Part shown: one piece after another, positions 43,283 to 52,802 of the stretch | Numbering within the stretch: position 1 is the stretch's first letter | How the letters are laid out: each line of letters begins with the position of its first letter | Origin: Chloroflexota bacterium | Lineage (GTDB): Bacteria; Chloroflexota; Anaerolineae; Aggregatilineales; UBA3940 | Direction: 5' to 3' | Assembly: GCA_010092885.1 (NCBI GenBank) | Contig: JAADYX010000094.1 | Coordinates: 1-64,000, forward strand | Length of the DNA: 64,000 nt | Translations under genes and position numbers: made by a program | Notes under the pieces: generated by a model | What the model was told of the DNA's origin: nothing | Databases searched by the model: none | The model's input: the letters and a program-made list of their open reading frames with translations, nothing else

Positions 43283-44869
43283 TCACTCCTCTGTATCTTC
43301 TATGCGGATGACTTTGCCACCCAGTTCATTAACCACGTAATTGACCAGACTATCATCGGCAGCGGGGTTGCTGCCACCGCCCTGTGCACTCACCTGGCAG
43401 CTGATAGCGAATTCGAACCCTGTTATGCGGACGATCACATCCCGAATTATCTGCCGGGTCTCTTCTGTTTCGATCTTACCCCGGTGGAAGTCGCTGGGCA
43501 CACTGAGTATCAGACGCCGGCCTTCAATGCGCAGCGGGGCGGCATCGGTCAGCAGGGCTGATGCACGTAAATCCGCCCGTTTGATCGCTTCACGGATGAC
43601 GTCCCATTTTTTCACCACATCACTGAGGGCGGGTGCGCCCGCAGGCTGTGGCTCCGGTTCTGCCACGGCGGGAGGGGGCGGTTCAGGTGACCGCGGCGCC
43701 TCCGCTTGGGCGGGCTGCGGCGCGGCCTGCGCTGCTGGCCGTTGGGCCGGGGCAGCCGCTTCGACCTGGGCCTCGTGCAACGCTTCCACACTCTCGATAA
43801 ACGCCATCTCCAAGGGGAGTTGGGGCTGCCATCCGCCGGCCGCCTGATCAGCAGCCTCACTGAACGCACGCAGCGCAGCCAGCAGAGCCCGGCGTGGCAA
43901 ATCCTGCGCCTGTTGGGCCGCCGCCTCGACAGCAGCAGGCATGGCCATCATCTCGACAATGTCCGCGCCGCCCGTTTGGATCAACATGACCATCCGTAGA
44001 TACTCGATCATATCCCGGGCGAACTGCTGTGCGTCCGCACCTTCGTCAAGCACCCTGTTGATCAACGTGATGCCGTGCCCGGTATCCCCCGTGATGACCG
44101 CCTCTGTCAGCGCGTAGACGTCATCGACAGCCACCGTGCCCAGGATCGCCCGGGCCAGTTCCAGGCTCACGACCTTGTCGGGTTCAGCCAACAGCTGATC
44201 CAGCAGGCTGATCGAATCACGCATGGAGCCAGTCGCCTGCCGGGCCACCAGCTCGAGTGCGTCTTCCTCGGCTTCGATCCCCTCATGATCGACGATCAGT
44301 CGCAGCCGCTCCACGATCTGATGCAGCGGAATCCGCTTGAAATCAAAGCGCTGGCAGCGCGATAGAATCGTGCGCGGCACCTTGTGGATCTCCGTGGTCG
44401 CCAGGATAAATATGGCGTGATCCGGTGGCTCCTCGATGGTCTTCAACAGCGCATCAAATGCCGCGCCGGAAAACCGGTGCACTTCATCGATGATATAGAC
44501 TTTGTACTTTCCCTCGTTGGGGGCAAAGGCGACCCGCTCACGCAGTTCACGCACATCATCCACGCTGGTGTGTGAGGCGGCGTCGATCTCGATAAGGTCG
44601 AGGTAGCGTCCTTCCCGCACGGCCTGGCAGACATGGCAGCCGCTGCCCGGGCAGACGTCGCCTTCCCCTACCTCCGGGCAGTTGACAGCCTTGGCCAGCA
44701 GCCGTGCCATCGAGGTTTTGCCCGTTCCACGCAGCCCGGCGAACAGATACGCATGCGCGATACGCCCGCTGGCCAGCGCGTTCCTCAGTGTGTGTACAAC
44801 GTGTTCCTGCCCCACTACTTCATCGAAGTTCATGGGGCGCCACCGCAGATATAGGGCCTGTGACGCCAT
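43283..44869 (-). CDS. dnaX: DNA polymerase III subunit gamma/tau
   Basis: The 528-residue clamp-loader ATPase starts at MASQALYLRWRP, with GGAG eight bases upstream. Walker A is GLRGTGKTSMARLLAKAV, and the zinc module is CPEVGEGDVCPGSGCHVC. Further on are IDEVHRFSGAAFDALLKTIEEPP and SRCQRFDF with the Arg finger (SRC). Domain III and a Pro/Ala/Gln-rich linker (about 370-415) precede the C-terminal tau domain. At codons 420-421 (43607-43612) an AAAAAA run is followed in the -1 frame by a stop six codons later, so a shorter gamma form of about 426 residues could be made. It leads the dnaX-ybaB-recR operon. Confidence 0.97.
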   Translation of the reverse strand: MASQALYLRWRPMNFDEVVGQEHVVHTLRNALASGRIAHAYLFAGLRGTGKTSMARLLAKAVNCPEVGEGDVCPGSGCHVCQAVREGRYLDLIEIDAASHTSVDDVRELRERVAFAPNEGKYKVYIIDEVHRFSGAAFDALLKTIEEPPDHAIFILATTEIHKVPRTILSRCQRFDFKRIPLHQIVERLRLIVDHEGIEAEEDALELVARQATGSMRDSISLLDQLLAEPDKVVSLELARAILGTVAVDDVYALTEAVITGDTGHGITLINRVLDEGADAQQFARDMIEYLRMVMLIQTGGADIVEMMAMPAAVEAAAQQAQDLPRRALLAALRAFSEAADQAAGGWQPQLPLEMAFIESVEALHEAQVEAAAPAQRPAAQAAPQPAQAEAPRSPEPPPPAVAEPEPQPAGAPALSDVVKKWDVIREAIKRADLRASALLTDAAPLRIEGRRLILSVPSDFHRGKIETEETRQIIRDVIVRITGFEFAISCQVSAQGGGSNPAADDSLVNYVVNELGGKVIRIEDTEE

Positions 44870-44900
44870 TCGGGGTGCTCCTGTTTTTCTGTGCCTGTCG

Positions 44901-44929
44901 AGTCTAGCACCGGGCTGATCGACCCGCAA
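44901..44929 (-). promoter_or_regulatory. Candidate dnaX promoter
   Basis: On the minus strand TTGCGG, a 17-bp spacer and TAGACT stand about 30 bases upstream of the dnaX start codon. The -35 is weak (three of six consensus bases). It lies back to back with the valS promoter. Confidence 0.4.
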
Positions 44930-44966
44930 TGATCGTACCACACCGCGGTGACATCGACAGTCACCA

Positions 44967-44996
44967 TTGACTCGTGCCTCCGGACTGTGCTACACT
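44967..44996 (+). promoter_or_regulatory. valS/T-box promoter
   Basis: TTGACT (44967-44972), an 18-bp spacer and TACACT (44991-44996) precede the T-box leader. Transcription would begin near 45003, about 290 bases before the valS start codon. Confidence 0.6.
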
Positions 44997-45003
44997 TCAA
45001 TCG

Positions 45004-45270
45004 CATAGCGAACAAAGCTGTGACCGGGAGGAGTAAGCGGTCCCCGGTTCGCCACTTCAGAGAGCGCAGGCCACCGGTTGAAAGCCTGCCAACGGCAGCC
45101 ACCCGCTGAAGGTCGCCCGGAAAGCTGGCATCCTGAACCGCAAGTAGGGATGTTCGGGAGCGCCCGTTACAGCGCAGGCTGAGTGCAGTGAACCCCATGG
45201 TTCGCTGAACTAAGGTGGTACCGCGTGGCATGTCGCCCCGTCCTTAGCCAAGGAGGGGCGTTTTTGTTTT
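45004..45270 (+). promoter_or_regulatory. T-box riboswitch leader of valS
   Basis: The 423-base gap between dnaX and valS contains a T-box leader that senses uncharged tRNA. The Stem I specifier-loop 5' side (GGAGTAAG, 45030-45037) is followed by AGAGAG (45059-45064). The 3' side GAAGGTC contains GTC (45112-45114), a valine codon, and the arms CCGGG/CCCGG close the stem. The invariant T-box AAGGTGGTACCGCG (45212-45225) precedes a terminator, CGCCCC..TCCTT/AAGGA..GGGGCG (45234-45260) then TTTTTG. Uncharged tRNA-Val would favour antitermination and raise valS expression. Exact secondary structure was not computed. Confidence 0.92.
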
Positions 45271-45292
45271 GTATCAGCAGTGGAGGGGGACA

Positions 45293-47956
45293 ATGGATAA
45301 ACCACGTGAGATGGACAAGACCTTCGACTTTATCGGGACAGAGGCCCGGCTTTATGCCTGGTGGGAAAACAACGGCTGGTTCAAACCTGAGAATGCACCA
45401 GAAGGGGTCGATACTTATGTGATTAGCATGCCGCCGCCCAACGTGACCGGTGCGCTGCATCAGGGCCATGCGCTGTTTGTGGCGCTGGAAGATCTGATGA
45501 TCCGCCATGCCCGCATGCAGGGCAAAGCGGCCCTGTGGGTCCCCGGCACGGACCATGCCGGGATTGCAACCCAGCTTCAGGTGGAAAAGATGCTGCTCGC
45601 CGAAGGCACCAGCCGCGAAGAGATCGGTCGTGAGGAGTTCCTGCGTCGCACCTGGGAGTGGAAGGAGACCTACGGCGGGCGCATCACCGAGCAGCTGCGC
45701 CGCCTGGGAGCGAGCTGTGACTGGGACCGCGAGCGCTTTACGCTAGATGAGGGGCTGAACCGCGCTGTGGTGGAGGCCTTCGTGCGCTGGTGGGAAGAAG
45801 GCCTGATCTACCGCGGCGACTACATGATCAACTGGTCACCGAACCTGCAAACCGCCGTCAGCGATCTCGAGGTGGAAAACGTTGAACGGCAGGGCAAGCT
45901 GTACTTCTTTAAGTACCAGCTGGCCGATGGCAGCGGGTATATCCCGGTGGCGACCACCCGCCCGGAAACCATCCTGGGTGACACAGCCGTGGCTGTTCAT
46001 CCGGAGGACGAGCGCTTCACCGATTACATCGGTAAGACAGTGCTCGTGCCCATACTCGACCGCGAGATCCCGGTGATCGCCGACGAGTACGTCAAGATGG
46101 AGTTCGGCACAGGGGCGCTGAAGATCACGCCTGCCCACGACCCGAACGACTACGTGATCGGCAAACGCCATGCTCTGCCCCTGATCAACATCATGAACAA
46201 GGACGCCACGCTCAACACGAACGCCGGTCCGTATGCCGGTATGGAGCGCTTCGCGGCGCGCAAGCAGCTGTGGTCCGACATGGAAGAAGCGGATCTCACA
46301 CTCAGAGTGGAAGACTACCTTCACACCGTGCCCATCGCGCAGCGCGGCGGCGAGGTGATCGAGCCGATGGTCAGCACCCAGTGGTTCGTGCGCCTCAGCG
46401 ATCCGGAAACCGGCGAGCCGACCGGCCCGGCCAAACGCGCGCTGGAAGCTGTCCGCACGGGCTATATCGAGATCGTGCCGGAGCGCTTTACCAAGATCTG
46501 GGAGCACTGGCTGACCAACATCCGCGACTGGTGCATCAGCCGCCAGCTGTGGTGGGGGCATCGCATCCCGGCGTGGCACTGTCACGACTGCGGCGAGGTT
46601 ACGGTAGCGCGCGAAGAACCGAATGCCTGCACCTCCTGCGGCTCGGAGAACATCACACAGGATCCGGACGTGCTCGATACATGGTTCAGCTCCGGGCTGT
46701 GGCCGTTCAGCACGCTCGGCTGGCCGGAACCAACCGCCGATATGGCGCGCTTCTACCCGACCACAATGATGGAAACCGGCTACGACATCCTGTTCTTCTG
46801 GGTGGCACGCATGGTGATGATGGGCCTGGCCTTCACCGATGAGCGTCCATTTGCAACGATCTACCTGCACGGTCTTGTCCGTGACGAGAGCGGCAAAAAG
46901 ATGTCCAAGACAACCGGCAACGTGATCGATCCGATTGAGGTCATGGAGCAGTACGGCACAGATGCGCTGCGCTTCACCCTGTTAACGGGGTCCACACCAG
47001 GCAACGACATGAACTTGGCTGTCTCCCGCATTGAGGCAAACCGCAACTTCGCCAACAAAATTTGGAATGCAGCCCGGTTCATCGTCAGCAACCTGCAGGG
47101 TGAAGTTCCGACGGGGGCACCACCCGCCCAGACGCTGCCCGACCGCTGGATCCTCAGCCGCCTGCACACCCTGATCGCGGATGTGAACCGGCTGTTCGGC
47201 ACTCACCTGTACAGCGAAGCGGGCCAGCAGATCTACGACTTCTTCTGGAGCGAGTTCGCTGACTGGTATATCGAGGCCAGCAAAGTTGCGCTTTATGGTG
47301 AGGATGAAGCGGCTAAAGCACGCACCCGGCAGGTGCTCGTCTATGTGCTTGACCAGTGCCTGCGGCTGCTGCACCCTTATATGCCCTTCGTTACGGAAGA
47401 GATCTGGCAGCACATTCCGCATGAGGGCGAGGCTTTGATCATCGCAGGGTGGCCTGAAGCTGACAACAGCTATATCGATCATGAGGCGGAAGACCAGATG
47501 CGCCTCCTCATCGAGCTCATCCGTGGGCTGCGCAATGTGCGCTCGGAGTACAATGTGCCGCCGTCGGAACGCATCACCACGCAGGTGAGTGCCGGCGCAC
47601 ACCGGGATCTGCTCGATGCACAGCGGGAGTTGTTCGTCCGCCTGTGCAACACGGATCTTGACCTGCATGAGCACATCACGGATGCTCCGGAGATGGCCGC
47701 TACGGTCGCTGCCGCTGAGGTGACCGCCTACCTGCCGCTGGCCGATCTGATCGATATTGAGGCTGAGATCGCCCGCTTGGAAGATGAACTCGCCGAGACC
47801 CGCGATCTCATCGCCAACCGGGAGGGCCGCCTCGCCAACGAAGGGTTCATCAACAATGCACCGGAGGATGTGGTTCAGGGTATCCGCGACTCCCTGGCCG
47901 AACTGCAAGCCCGCCGCGATGCACTCCAACAGCGGTTGGAAACCCTCAAAACGTAA
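45293..47956 (+). CDS. valS: Valine--tRNA ligase
   Basis: The 887-residue class Ia synthetase charges tRNA-Val. The HIGH-type motif is PPPNVTGALHQGHAL, and KKMSKTTGN is the KMSKS loop. The CP1 editing domain with the TTRPETILGDTAVAVHP block (cited in part) clears threonyl-tRNA. The DWCISRQLWWGHRIPAWHC block and a C-x2-C pair (CHDC, CTSC) bind zinc. The C-terminal coiled-coil arm ends the protein (IEAEIARLEDELAETRD onwards). I start at MDKPREMDKTFDF, which has GGAGGGGG upstream; nine in-frame codons before it overlap the leader terminator. It is regulated by the T-box leader. Confidence 0.97.
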   Translation: MDKPREMDKTFDFIGTEARLYAWWENNGWFKPENAPEGVDTYVISMPPPNVTGALHQGHALFVALEDLMIRHARMQGKAALWVPGTDHAGIATQLQVEKMLLAEGTSREEIGREEFLRRTWEWKETYGGRITEQLRRLGASCDWDRERFTLDEGLNRAVVEAFVRWWEEGLIYRGDYMINWSPNLQTAVSDLEVENVERQGKLYFFKYQLADGSGYIPVATTRPETILGDTAVAVHPEDERFTDYIGKTVLVPILDREIPVIADEYVKMEFGTGALKITPAHDPNDYVIGKRHALPLINIMNKDATLNTNAGPYAGMERFAARKQLWSDMEEADLTLRVEDYLHTVPIAQRGGEVIEPMVSTQWFVRLSDPETGEPTGPAKRALEAVRTGYIEIVPERFTKIWEHWLTNIRDWCISRQLWWGHRIPAWHCHDCGEVTVAREEPNACTSCGSENITQDPDVLDTWFSSGLWPFSTLGWPEPTADMARFYPTTMMETGYDILFFWVARMVMMGLAFTDERPFATIYLHGLVRDESGKKMSKTTGNVIDPIEVMEQYGTDALRFTLLTGSTPGNDMNLAVSRIEANRNFANKIWNAARFIVSNLQGEVPTGAPPAQTLPDRWILSRLHTLIADVNRLFGTHLYSEAGQQIYDFFWSEFADWYIEASKVALYGEDEAAKARTRQVLVYVLDQCLRLLHPYMPFVTEEIWQHIPHEGEALIIAGWPEADNSYIDHEAEDQMRLLIELIRGLRNVRSEYNVPPSERITTQVSAGAHRDLLDAQRELFVRLCNTDLDLHEHITDAPEMAATVAAAEVTAYLPLADLIDIEAEIARLEDELAETRDLIANREGRLANEGFINNAPEDVVQGIRDSLAELQARRDALQQRLETLKT

Positions 47957-47966
47957 GGACTGCTGT

Positions 47967-48003
47967 ACTGCCCCCCTCCAACCTGACGAGGGGGGCAGTT
48001 GGC
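47967..48003 (+). terminator. Hairpin terminator after valS
   Basis: ACTGCCCCCCTC, a nine-base loop and GAGGGGGGCAGT form a perfect 12-bp stem 11 bases after the valS stop. The T-tract is short (TTGGCTT), and the following TTGGCT doubles as the -35 of the lepB promoter. Confidence 0.7.
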
Positions 48004-48027
48004 TTGAGATATCCCCTCGACTATAAT
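47999..48027 (+). promoter_or_regulatory. lepB promoter
   Basis: TTGGCT (47999-48004), a 17-bp spacer and a perfect TATAAT (48022-48027) lie just past the valS terminator. The predicted transcription start is about 25 bases ahead of the lepB ATG. Confidence 0.75.
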
Positions 48028-48059
48028 CGCTTAGACGAAGACGAGGTGGATTGGATTCT

Positions 48060-48662
48060 ATGGAAGAGCTCACCGAACAGCCGCTTACTGAAGCCGCGGA
48101 TCCGGTAGAACCTGAACAGAAACAGGCGCTCAGGCAGTTCAAATCGATTGCGCTGGAAGTGCTTGAGACCGCGGCACTTGCGGTTCTTATCTGGCTGGTG
48201 TTGAATACAGCTACAGCCCGTTACGTCGTTGAGGGCGTCAGCATGCAGCCCAACCTGCAAACCGGACAATACTTTATCGTCAGCCGGGTGGCTTACTGGT
48301 TTAATGACCCGCAGCGCGGCGATGTGATTGTTTTTGATTACCCCAACAACCCGGACGACGATTATGTCAAGCGCATCATCGGTCTACCGGGTGAGACAGT
48401 CCGTATTGATGTCAACGGGCAGGTGTTCATTGACGAGGCCCCATTAAATGAAGAATACATCAACGGCGGGCGCGCCGGGCGGGCGGGCAGTTGGACTGTG
48501 CCCCCGGGCAGCTACTTCGTGATGGGGGATAACCGCGGCAGTTCAAGCGACTCACGCAGTTGGGGAGCTCTTGAAGAGTCCTACATCATAGGCAAAGCCT
48601 GGTTGTCGTACTGGCCAGTCGATATGTGGGGGACTGCTCCACATCACACCTTCAGCGACTAG
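48060..48662 (+). CDS. lepB: Signal peptidase I
   Basis: The 200-residue enzyme cuts signal peptides from exported proteins. One N-terminal membrane anchor (about residues 29-50, LEVLETAALAVLIWLVLNT) is followed by box B with catalytic Ser61 (GVSMQPNL). Box D carries Lys104 in DDYVKRIIGLPGE, and box E is MGDNRGSSSDSRSWG. I use the ATG at 48060; a TTG three codons earlier is possible. It has its own TATAAT promoter and is followed after 43 bases by the multi-GAF kinase gene, which may be cotranscribed. Confidence 0.95.
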   Translation: MEELTEQPLTEAADPVEPEQKQALRQFKSIALEVLETAALAVLIWLVLNTATARYVVEGVSMQPNLQTGQYFIVSRVAYWFNDPQRGDVIVFDYPNNPDDDYVKRIIGLPGETVRIDVNGQVFIDEAPLNEEYINGGRAGRAGSWTVPPGSYFVMGDNRGSSSDSRSWGALEESYIIGKAWLSYWPVDMWGTAPHHTFSD

Positions 48663-48705
48663 CGTTCGTCAGTTTTCGGGTGGGCCAACCACGAGGGGGG
48701 CAAAG

Positions 48706-51700
48706 ATGAGTGGGCAGTTTGACCTCGATCAGGTGCTGGCAGATATTCTCAACCATGTGTACCAATCGCTGCCCTGCCACCACGCAACGATTGCCCTGCT
48801 CAATGAGGAGGGCACCGGCCTTTATGCTTACCGTTCGATTGGTGGTGGCCTGCCGCAAGGCACCCCGATGATCAGCATCGATGAAGGGATTATCGGCTGG
48901 GTGGCCCGTACGGGGGATCTGGTCATCGTCCCAGATGTGCGGCTTGACGACCGTTATTACAGCTTCGATGAGGCCGTCAGGTCAGAGTTGGCCGCACCGA
49001 TGTACGTGCACGGTGACCTGATCGGCGTGTTCAACGTGGAAAGTGACCAGGCCAACGCCTATGATGAACACCATGCCAGCATGCTCGCTGCGCTTGCCGG
49101 GCAGGCGGCGTTGACCATCCGGCTGGCTCGCCTCCACACGGAACTGTTGGCGGGCTTTGATGCGCTCAGCCATTCAAACGCCGAGCTGTCACTGCGCAGC
49201 AGCATCGGCCAGTTGACCGCCGACACCCTCGAACTCGACAAATCCGTACCGACCATCATGCGCAGCCTGCTTCAGTTGGTCAGCGCGGAGCGCAGCATTC
49301 TGGTGCAGCTGGATCCACAGAGCACCCAGATCACACACATCACCATTGTTGATCCGGCGGCCACCACCCGTATCGACAGCCCCGAACCCGACAACATGCT
49401 TGTAGCGGAACTGGTCTCAGCCGGTGAGCCGCGTGCGGTTACTGACCTTTCCGGGCTGGACCTGGTCACAGACGGCGCACAAACGGGCTGTGCTCTACCG
49501 TTGACAGCACGCGGCCGGCCGCTTGGTGTGATCTTTCTGATGCGCGATGGCGACCCGTTTACTCCCAGGGATCTGGACCGCCTGCAGGCCACGGCCAACC
49601 ACCTGGCACTCGCGCTGGACAACAGCCTCCTGCTCAGCGACATACAGACCAGACTCACTGAAACCGGCCTCCTGCAGACAATCTCCCTACGGATCAGCGC
49701 AGCACTCGATATCGATGGCCTGCTGACGAACGTTACCCAGTTGATCAGCAGCTACCTGCACACTGAGCTGGTTCTCGTCTGGCAGATCGATCCGCTCAGT
49801 GACGATCTGGTGCTCCATGAGCAATCGGCGGTCGGGCTGCCTGCCGGGCTTGATATCCCGGTGTGGAACATCGACGACGAGGGCATTCTGCCCGGTGTCT
49901 GCCGGGTGAACACATCTTTCCTTACTACCTCATTGGCGGAGGAGGAGCGGCTTGTCTGGCATGAGTTCATGCTGGATGAGCTGGGCATCACGGATATGAT
50001 CGCCGTGCCAATCTATGCGCGGCGGCGCGCGCAGGGTGTGCTGCTGGCCGCCAATCGGGTGGGCCCTGCGCTGGATGAAAGCCACCAGACCATGTTGGTC
50101 ACCATCGGCAGCCAGCTCGGGGTTGCGTTCGCCAACGCAAGCCTGAACGCCAGCGAACACAAACGCGCCAGCCTGATGCAGCACATTAACCGCATCGGGG
50201 CGGCGCTCTCCGGCATTCTGGAGCGTGAAGAGCTTTACAAGCGCGTGGTCTTTTCCATCCAACGGCTGCTCGGCTACGAAGCCGTCTATCTGCTGGAGGC
50301 CGCGGATTCTCACCTGGAGATCGTCGCGCAGGCCATCGGCGACGACATGGCCGAACTGCTCAGCGAGCCGCCCACTCTGCCACTAAAGGGCAGCAGCCCG
50401 GGGCGTGCTGCCCGCACGCTGCGCTCATTCCTCATCCGGGATATCGACCTTGATCCGGATGCCGAACCGCCTGCCGACCTGCCCTTCACCGCCCGCTCGG
50501 AGCTGATCGTGCCTATCCGCTCGGGCGAGTCGATCATCGGGGTTCTGGATGTCTACAGCAGTGAGCGCGGCGCTTTCGACGAAAGCGACCGTGAAGCCCT
50601 CGAGGCCTTAGCCACACAGATCGCCATCGCGTTGGAAAACACCGCCCTGCACATCGAAACACAGCGGCGGCTTAAAGAACAGCAGATCGTGCACCAGATC
50701 AGCGGGGACCTTAATGCCATCCTGGATATCCCCCGCCTGGCAGATGCGACCGTTTACCAGATGGCGCATGCGTTGGATACTACGGGTTGTCTGTTCGCCC
50801 TGTACGATGCTGAGAAAGACGTGATCACCGTCCGCTCGATGTATGTATCACCGACCGCAACCCGGCAGGAAGCGCTCAATGAACTGCCATGGCGTCAGGC
50901 CCTCAGCGAACTTCCGGCATCGTTCCGGACCATGCTCTTGATGGGCAGTCCGCTCCTTGTGAACCTGGATGCCGCCGAGGGTGACGATCTCGCCTTTATG
51001 CAGGCCTACGAACAGCAGGGCCTCCTGCTGATGCCGATGGTCGCGGGCAGCCGTCCGCTGGGGCTGATCATGTGGGCCGACGATCGCTACCCACGCCACT
51101 TCGACAGCGGAGAGGTCCGGCTGGCGCAGACACTGGCCAATCATGCCTCTGTTTCACTGGAGCGTGCCCGCCTACATGAAGCCACGCAGCGCCAGCTCAA
51201 ACGCGAGAGCCTGCTCCGCCGTTTGGCCGAAACGGCCAACAACTGGGTTGAGCTGGACGAGATGCTCGACCGCTTCAGCCGTGAGGTGTGTACCGCGCTG
51301 CAAGCCACCGCCTGCACACTTTACGCCTTTGAAGAGGACCATCTGACGGTCCGGGCACAATACAGCGCGCCGGGGGCGCTGCCAGCGCCCGCTGGCAGCC
51401 TTAAGCTGGAGGACTATCCGGCATTGGCTGTTTCTCTGGACCGTGGCAAGGTGCTGCGTGTGTCCTTTACCACGCCGGGGGAGGATATCACCGGCTTCGA
51501 ACACCTGAAGGAAGAGGGGTTCACTAACGTGATGGTCGCGCCGTTAGTCAGCCGCAGCCGGTTGCTGGGCGCCATGCGCGTCCTTGATGATCGCGCTTCA
51601 CGCTGGTTCAGTGCCGCGGATGCTGACCTGATGGAAGCGCTGGCCACACAGGTTTCCATCGCGCTGGACAATGCCAACCTCTTTGCCGAATTAGAAGAAC

Positions 51701-52428
51701 GTGCCGACGAATTGGCTGTGGCCAACCAGCTCAAAACGGAGTTCCTGGCGAACATCAGCCACGAACTGCGCACCCCGATGAACAGCATCATTGGCTTCAC
51801 TGATGCACTTGTTGCCGGCACCTACGGCGAACTGAATGACAAACAGCAGGATCGCATCGTAAAGGTCCGCAAGAATGCCGGCCACCTGCTGACTTTGATC
51901 AACGATCTGCTCGATCTGTCGCGTATTGAGGCCGGACGGCTCAGTCTCGAATTCGAATCCGTAGACGTCCCTTCTGTGATCGATATGATATGCGCCACCA
52001 TCGAACCTCAGATCGCGGCTAAAGGGCTTGATCTCATCCGCGACTACGCCCCTGATGTACCAGCAGCTTCCCTCGACGAACAGCGTTTCAAGCAGATCCT
52101 GATTAACTTGCTGTCCAATGCCATCAAATTCACTGAAGAGGGATCCATTACGGTCAGGGTGCAGCCTGCCGGTGAAGATGTCCTTCAGGTGAACGTAATC
52201 GATACCGGCATTGGCATCTCACCGGAAGACAAGGCGATCATCTTCGACGAATTCCGTCAGGTGGATGGCTCCTCGACGCGGCAGTATGAGGGCACCGGCC
52301 TTGGTCTGGCGATCTCCCGCAAGCTCATTGAGATGATGGGCGGACGCATTTGGGTGGAAAGCGCATTGGGTGAGGGCAGCAGCTTTTATCTACTCATCCC
52401 AACCCTGAAAGGAGAGTCTTATGAGTGA
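48706..52428 (+). CDS. Soluble multi-GAF sensor histidine kinase
   Basis: The 1240-residue protein has no membrane segment. It begins directly with a GAF domain (about residues 5-150) and continues with further GAF domains separated by helical linkers; I count about six up to residue 1000. These are marked by repeats of the (A/V)PI/PL(V).(R/G)...(G)(V/L).(V/L) core followed by LA.QA(A/S)(I/V)AL.NA. HisKA follows as FLANISHELRTPMNSI (His1019), then a HATPase with NLLSNAIKFTEEG, DTGIGI and GTGLGLAISRKL. GAGGGGGG precedes the ATG. The receiver gene overlaps its end by eight bases, so the pair is a two-component system with cytosolic input. Confidence 0.9.
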   Translation: MSGQFDLDQVLADILNHVYQSLPCHHATIALLNEEGTGLYAYRSIGGGLPQGTPMISIDEGIIGWVARTGDLVIVPDVRLDDRYYSFDEAVRSELAAPMYVHGDLIGVFNVESDQANAYDEHHASMLAALAGQAALTIRLARLHTELLAGFDALSHSNAELSLRSSIGQLTADTLELDKSVPTIMRSLLQLVSAERSILVQLDPQSTQITHITIVDPAATTRIDSPEPDNMLVAELVSAGEPRAVTDLSGLDLVTDGAQTGCALPLTARGRPLGVIFLMRDGDPFTPRDLDRLQATANHLALALDNSLLLSDIQTRLTETGLLQTISLRISAALDIDGLLTNVTQLISSYLHTELVLVWQIDPLSDDLVLHEQSAVGLPAGLDIPVWNIDDEGILPGVCRVNTSFLTTSLAEEERLVWHEFMLDELGITDMIAVPIYARRRAQGVLLAANRVGPALDESHQTMLVTIGSQLGVAFANASLNASEHKRASLMQHINRIGAALSGILEREELYKRVVFSIQRLLGYEAVYLLEAADSHLEIVAQAIGDDMAELLSEPPTLPLKGSSPGRAARTLRSFLIRDIDLDPDAEPPADLPFTARSELIVPIRSGESIIGVLDVYSSERGAFDESDREALEALATQIAIALENTALHIETQRRLKEQQIVHQISGDLNAILDIPRLADATVYQMAHALDTTGCLFALYDAEKDVITVRSMYVSPTATRQEALNELPWRQALSELPASFRTMLLMGSPLLVNLDAAEGDDLAFMQAYEQQGLLLMPMVAGSRPLGLIMWADDRYPRHFDSGEVRLAQTLANHASVSLERARLHEATQRQLKRESLLRRLAETANNWVELDEMLDRFSREVCTALQATACTLYAFEEDHLTVRAQYSAPGALPAPAGSLKLEDYPALAVSLDRGKVLRVSFTTPGEDITGFEHLKEEGFTNVMVAPLVSRSRLLGAMRVLDDRASRWFSAADADLMEALATQVSIALDNANLFAELEERADELAVANQLKTEFLANISHELRTPMNSIIGFTDALVAGTYGELNDKQQDRIVKVRKNAGHLLTLINDLLDLSRIEAGRLSLEFESVDVPSVIDMICATIEPQIAAKGLDLIRDYAPDVPAASLDEQRFKQILINLLSNAIKFTEEGSITVRVQPAGEDVLQVNVIDTGIGISPEDKAIIFDEFRQVDGSSTRQYEGTGLGLAISRKLIEMMGGRIWVESALGEGSSFYLLIPTLKGESYE

Positions 52429-52801
52429 GGACCGCCTCGTTATTCTGGTGGTGGAGGACAACCCCGACAACCGCACCCTGATCACAGATGTGCTCGGTGC
52501 CATGGACTATGCCATCCTGGAAGCCGTGAACGGCGTGGAGGGCGTAGAAAAGGCATTCAGTTCCAAGCCTGACCTCATTCTGATGGACCTCTCCCTGCCG
52601 CAGAAGGATGGATGGACGGCCACACAGGAGATCAAGGCCAACCCAGATACCGCCGACATCCCCATTGTGGCTCTGACCGCACACGCGATGGTCGGTGACC
52701 GGGAGCGCGCACTTGAGGCGGGCTGCGATGATTACCTCAGCAAGCCTATCGACTTTGCCAAACTCACACAGGTGTTAAACAAGTTCCTCAACCGCCATTA
52801 G
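52421..52801 (+). CDS. Single-domain response regulator
   Basis: The 126-residue protein is a receiver domain only. The acidic pocket is Glu12/Asp13, the phosphorylated Asp56 is in LILMDLSLPQKDG, Thr86 is in VALTAHAM, and Lys108 is in YLSKPI. It resembles the DivK/CheY-like receivers that accompany large GAF kinases. With no output domain it must act by protein contact or as a phosphorelay step. It overlaps the kinase gene by eight bases. Confidence 0.93.
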   Translation: MSEDRLVILVVEDNPDNRTLITDVLGAMDYAILEAVNGVEGVEKAFSSKPDLILMDLSLPQKDGWTATQEIKANPDTADIPIVALTAHAMVGDRERALEAGCDDYLSKPIDFAKLTQVLNKFLNRH

Positions 52802-52802
52802 A

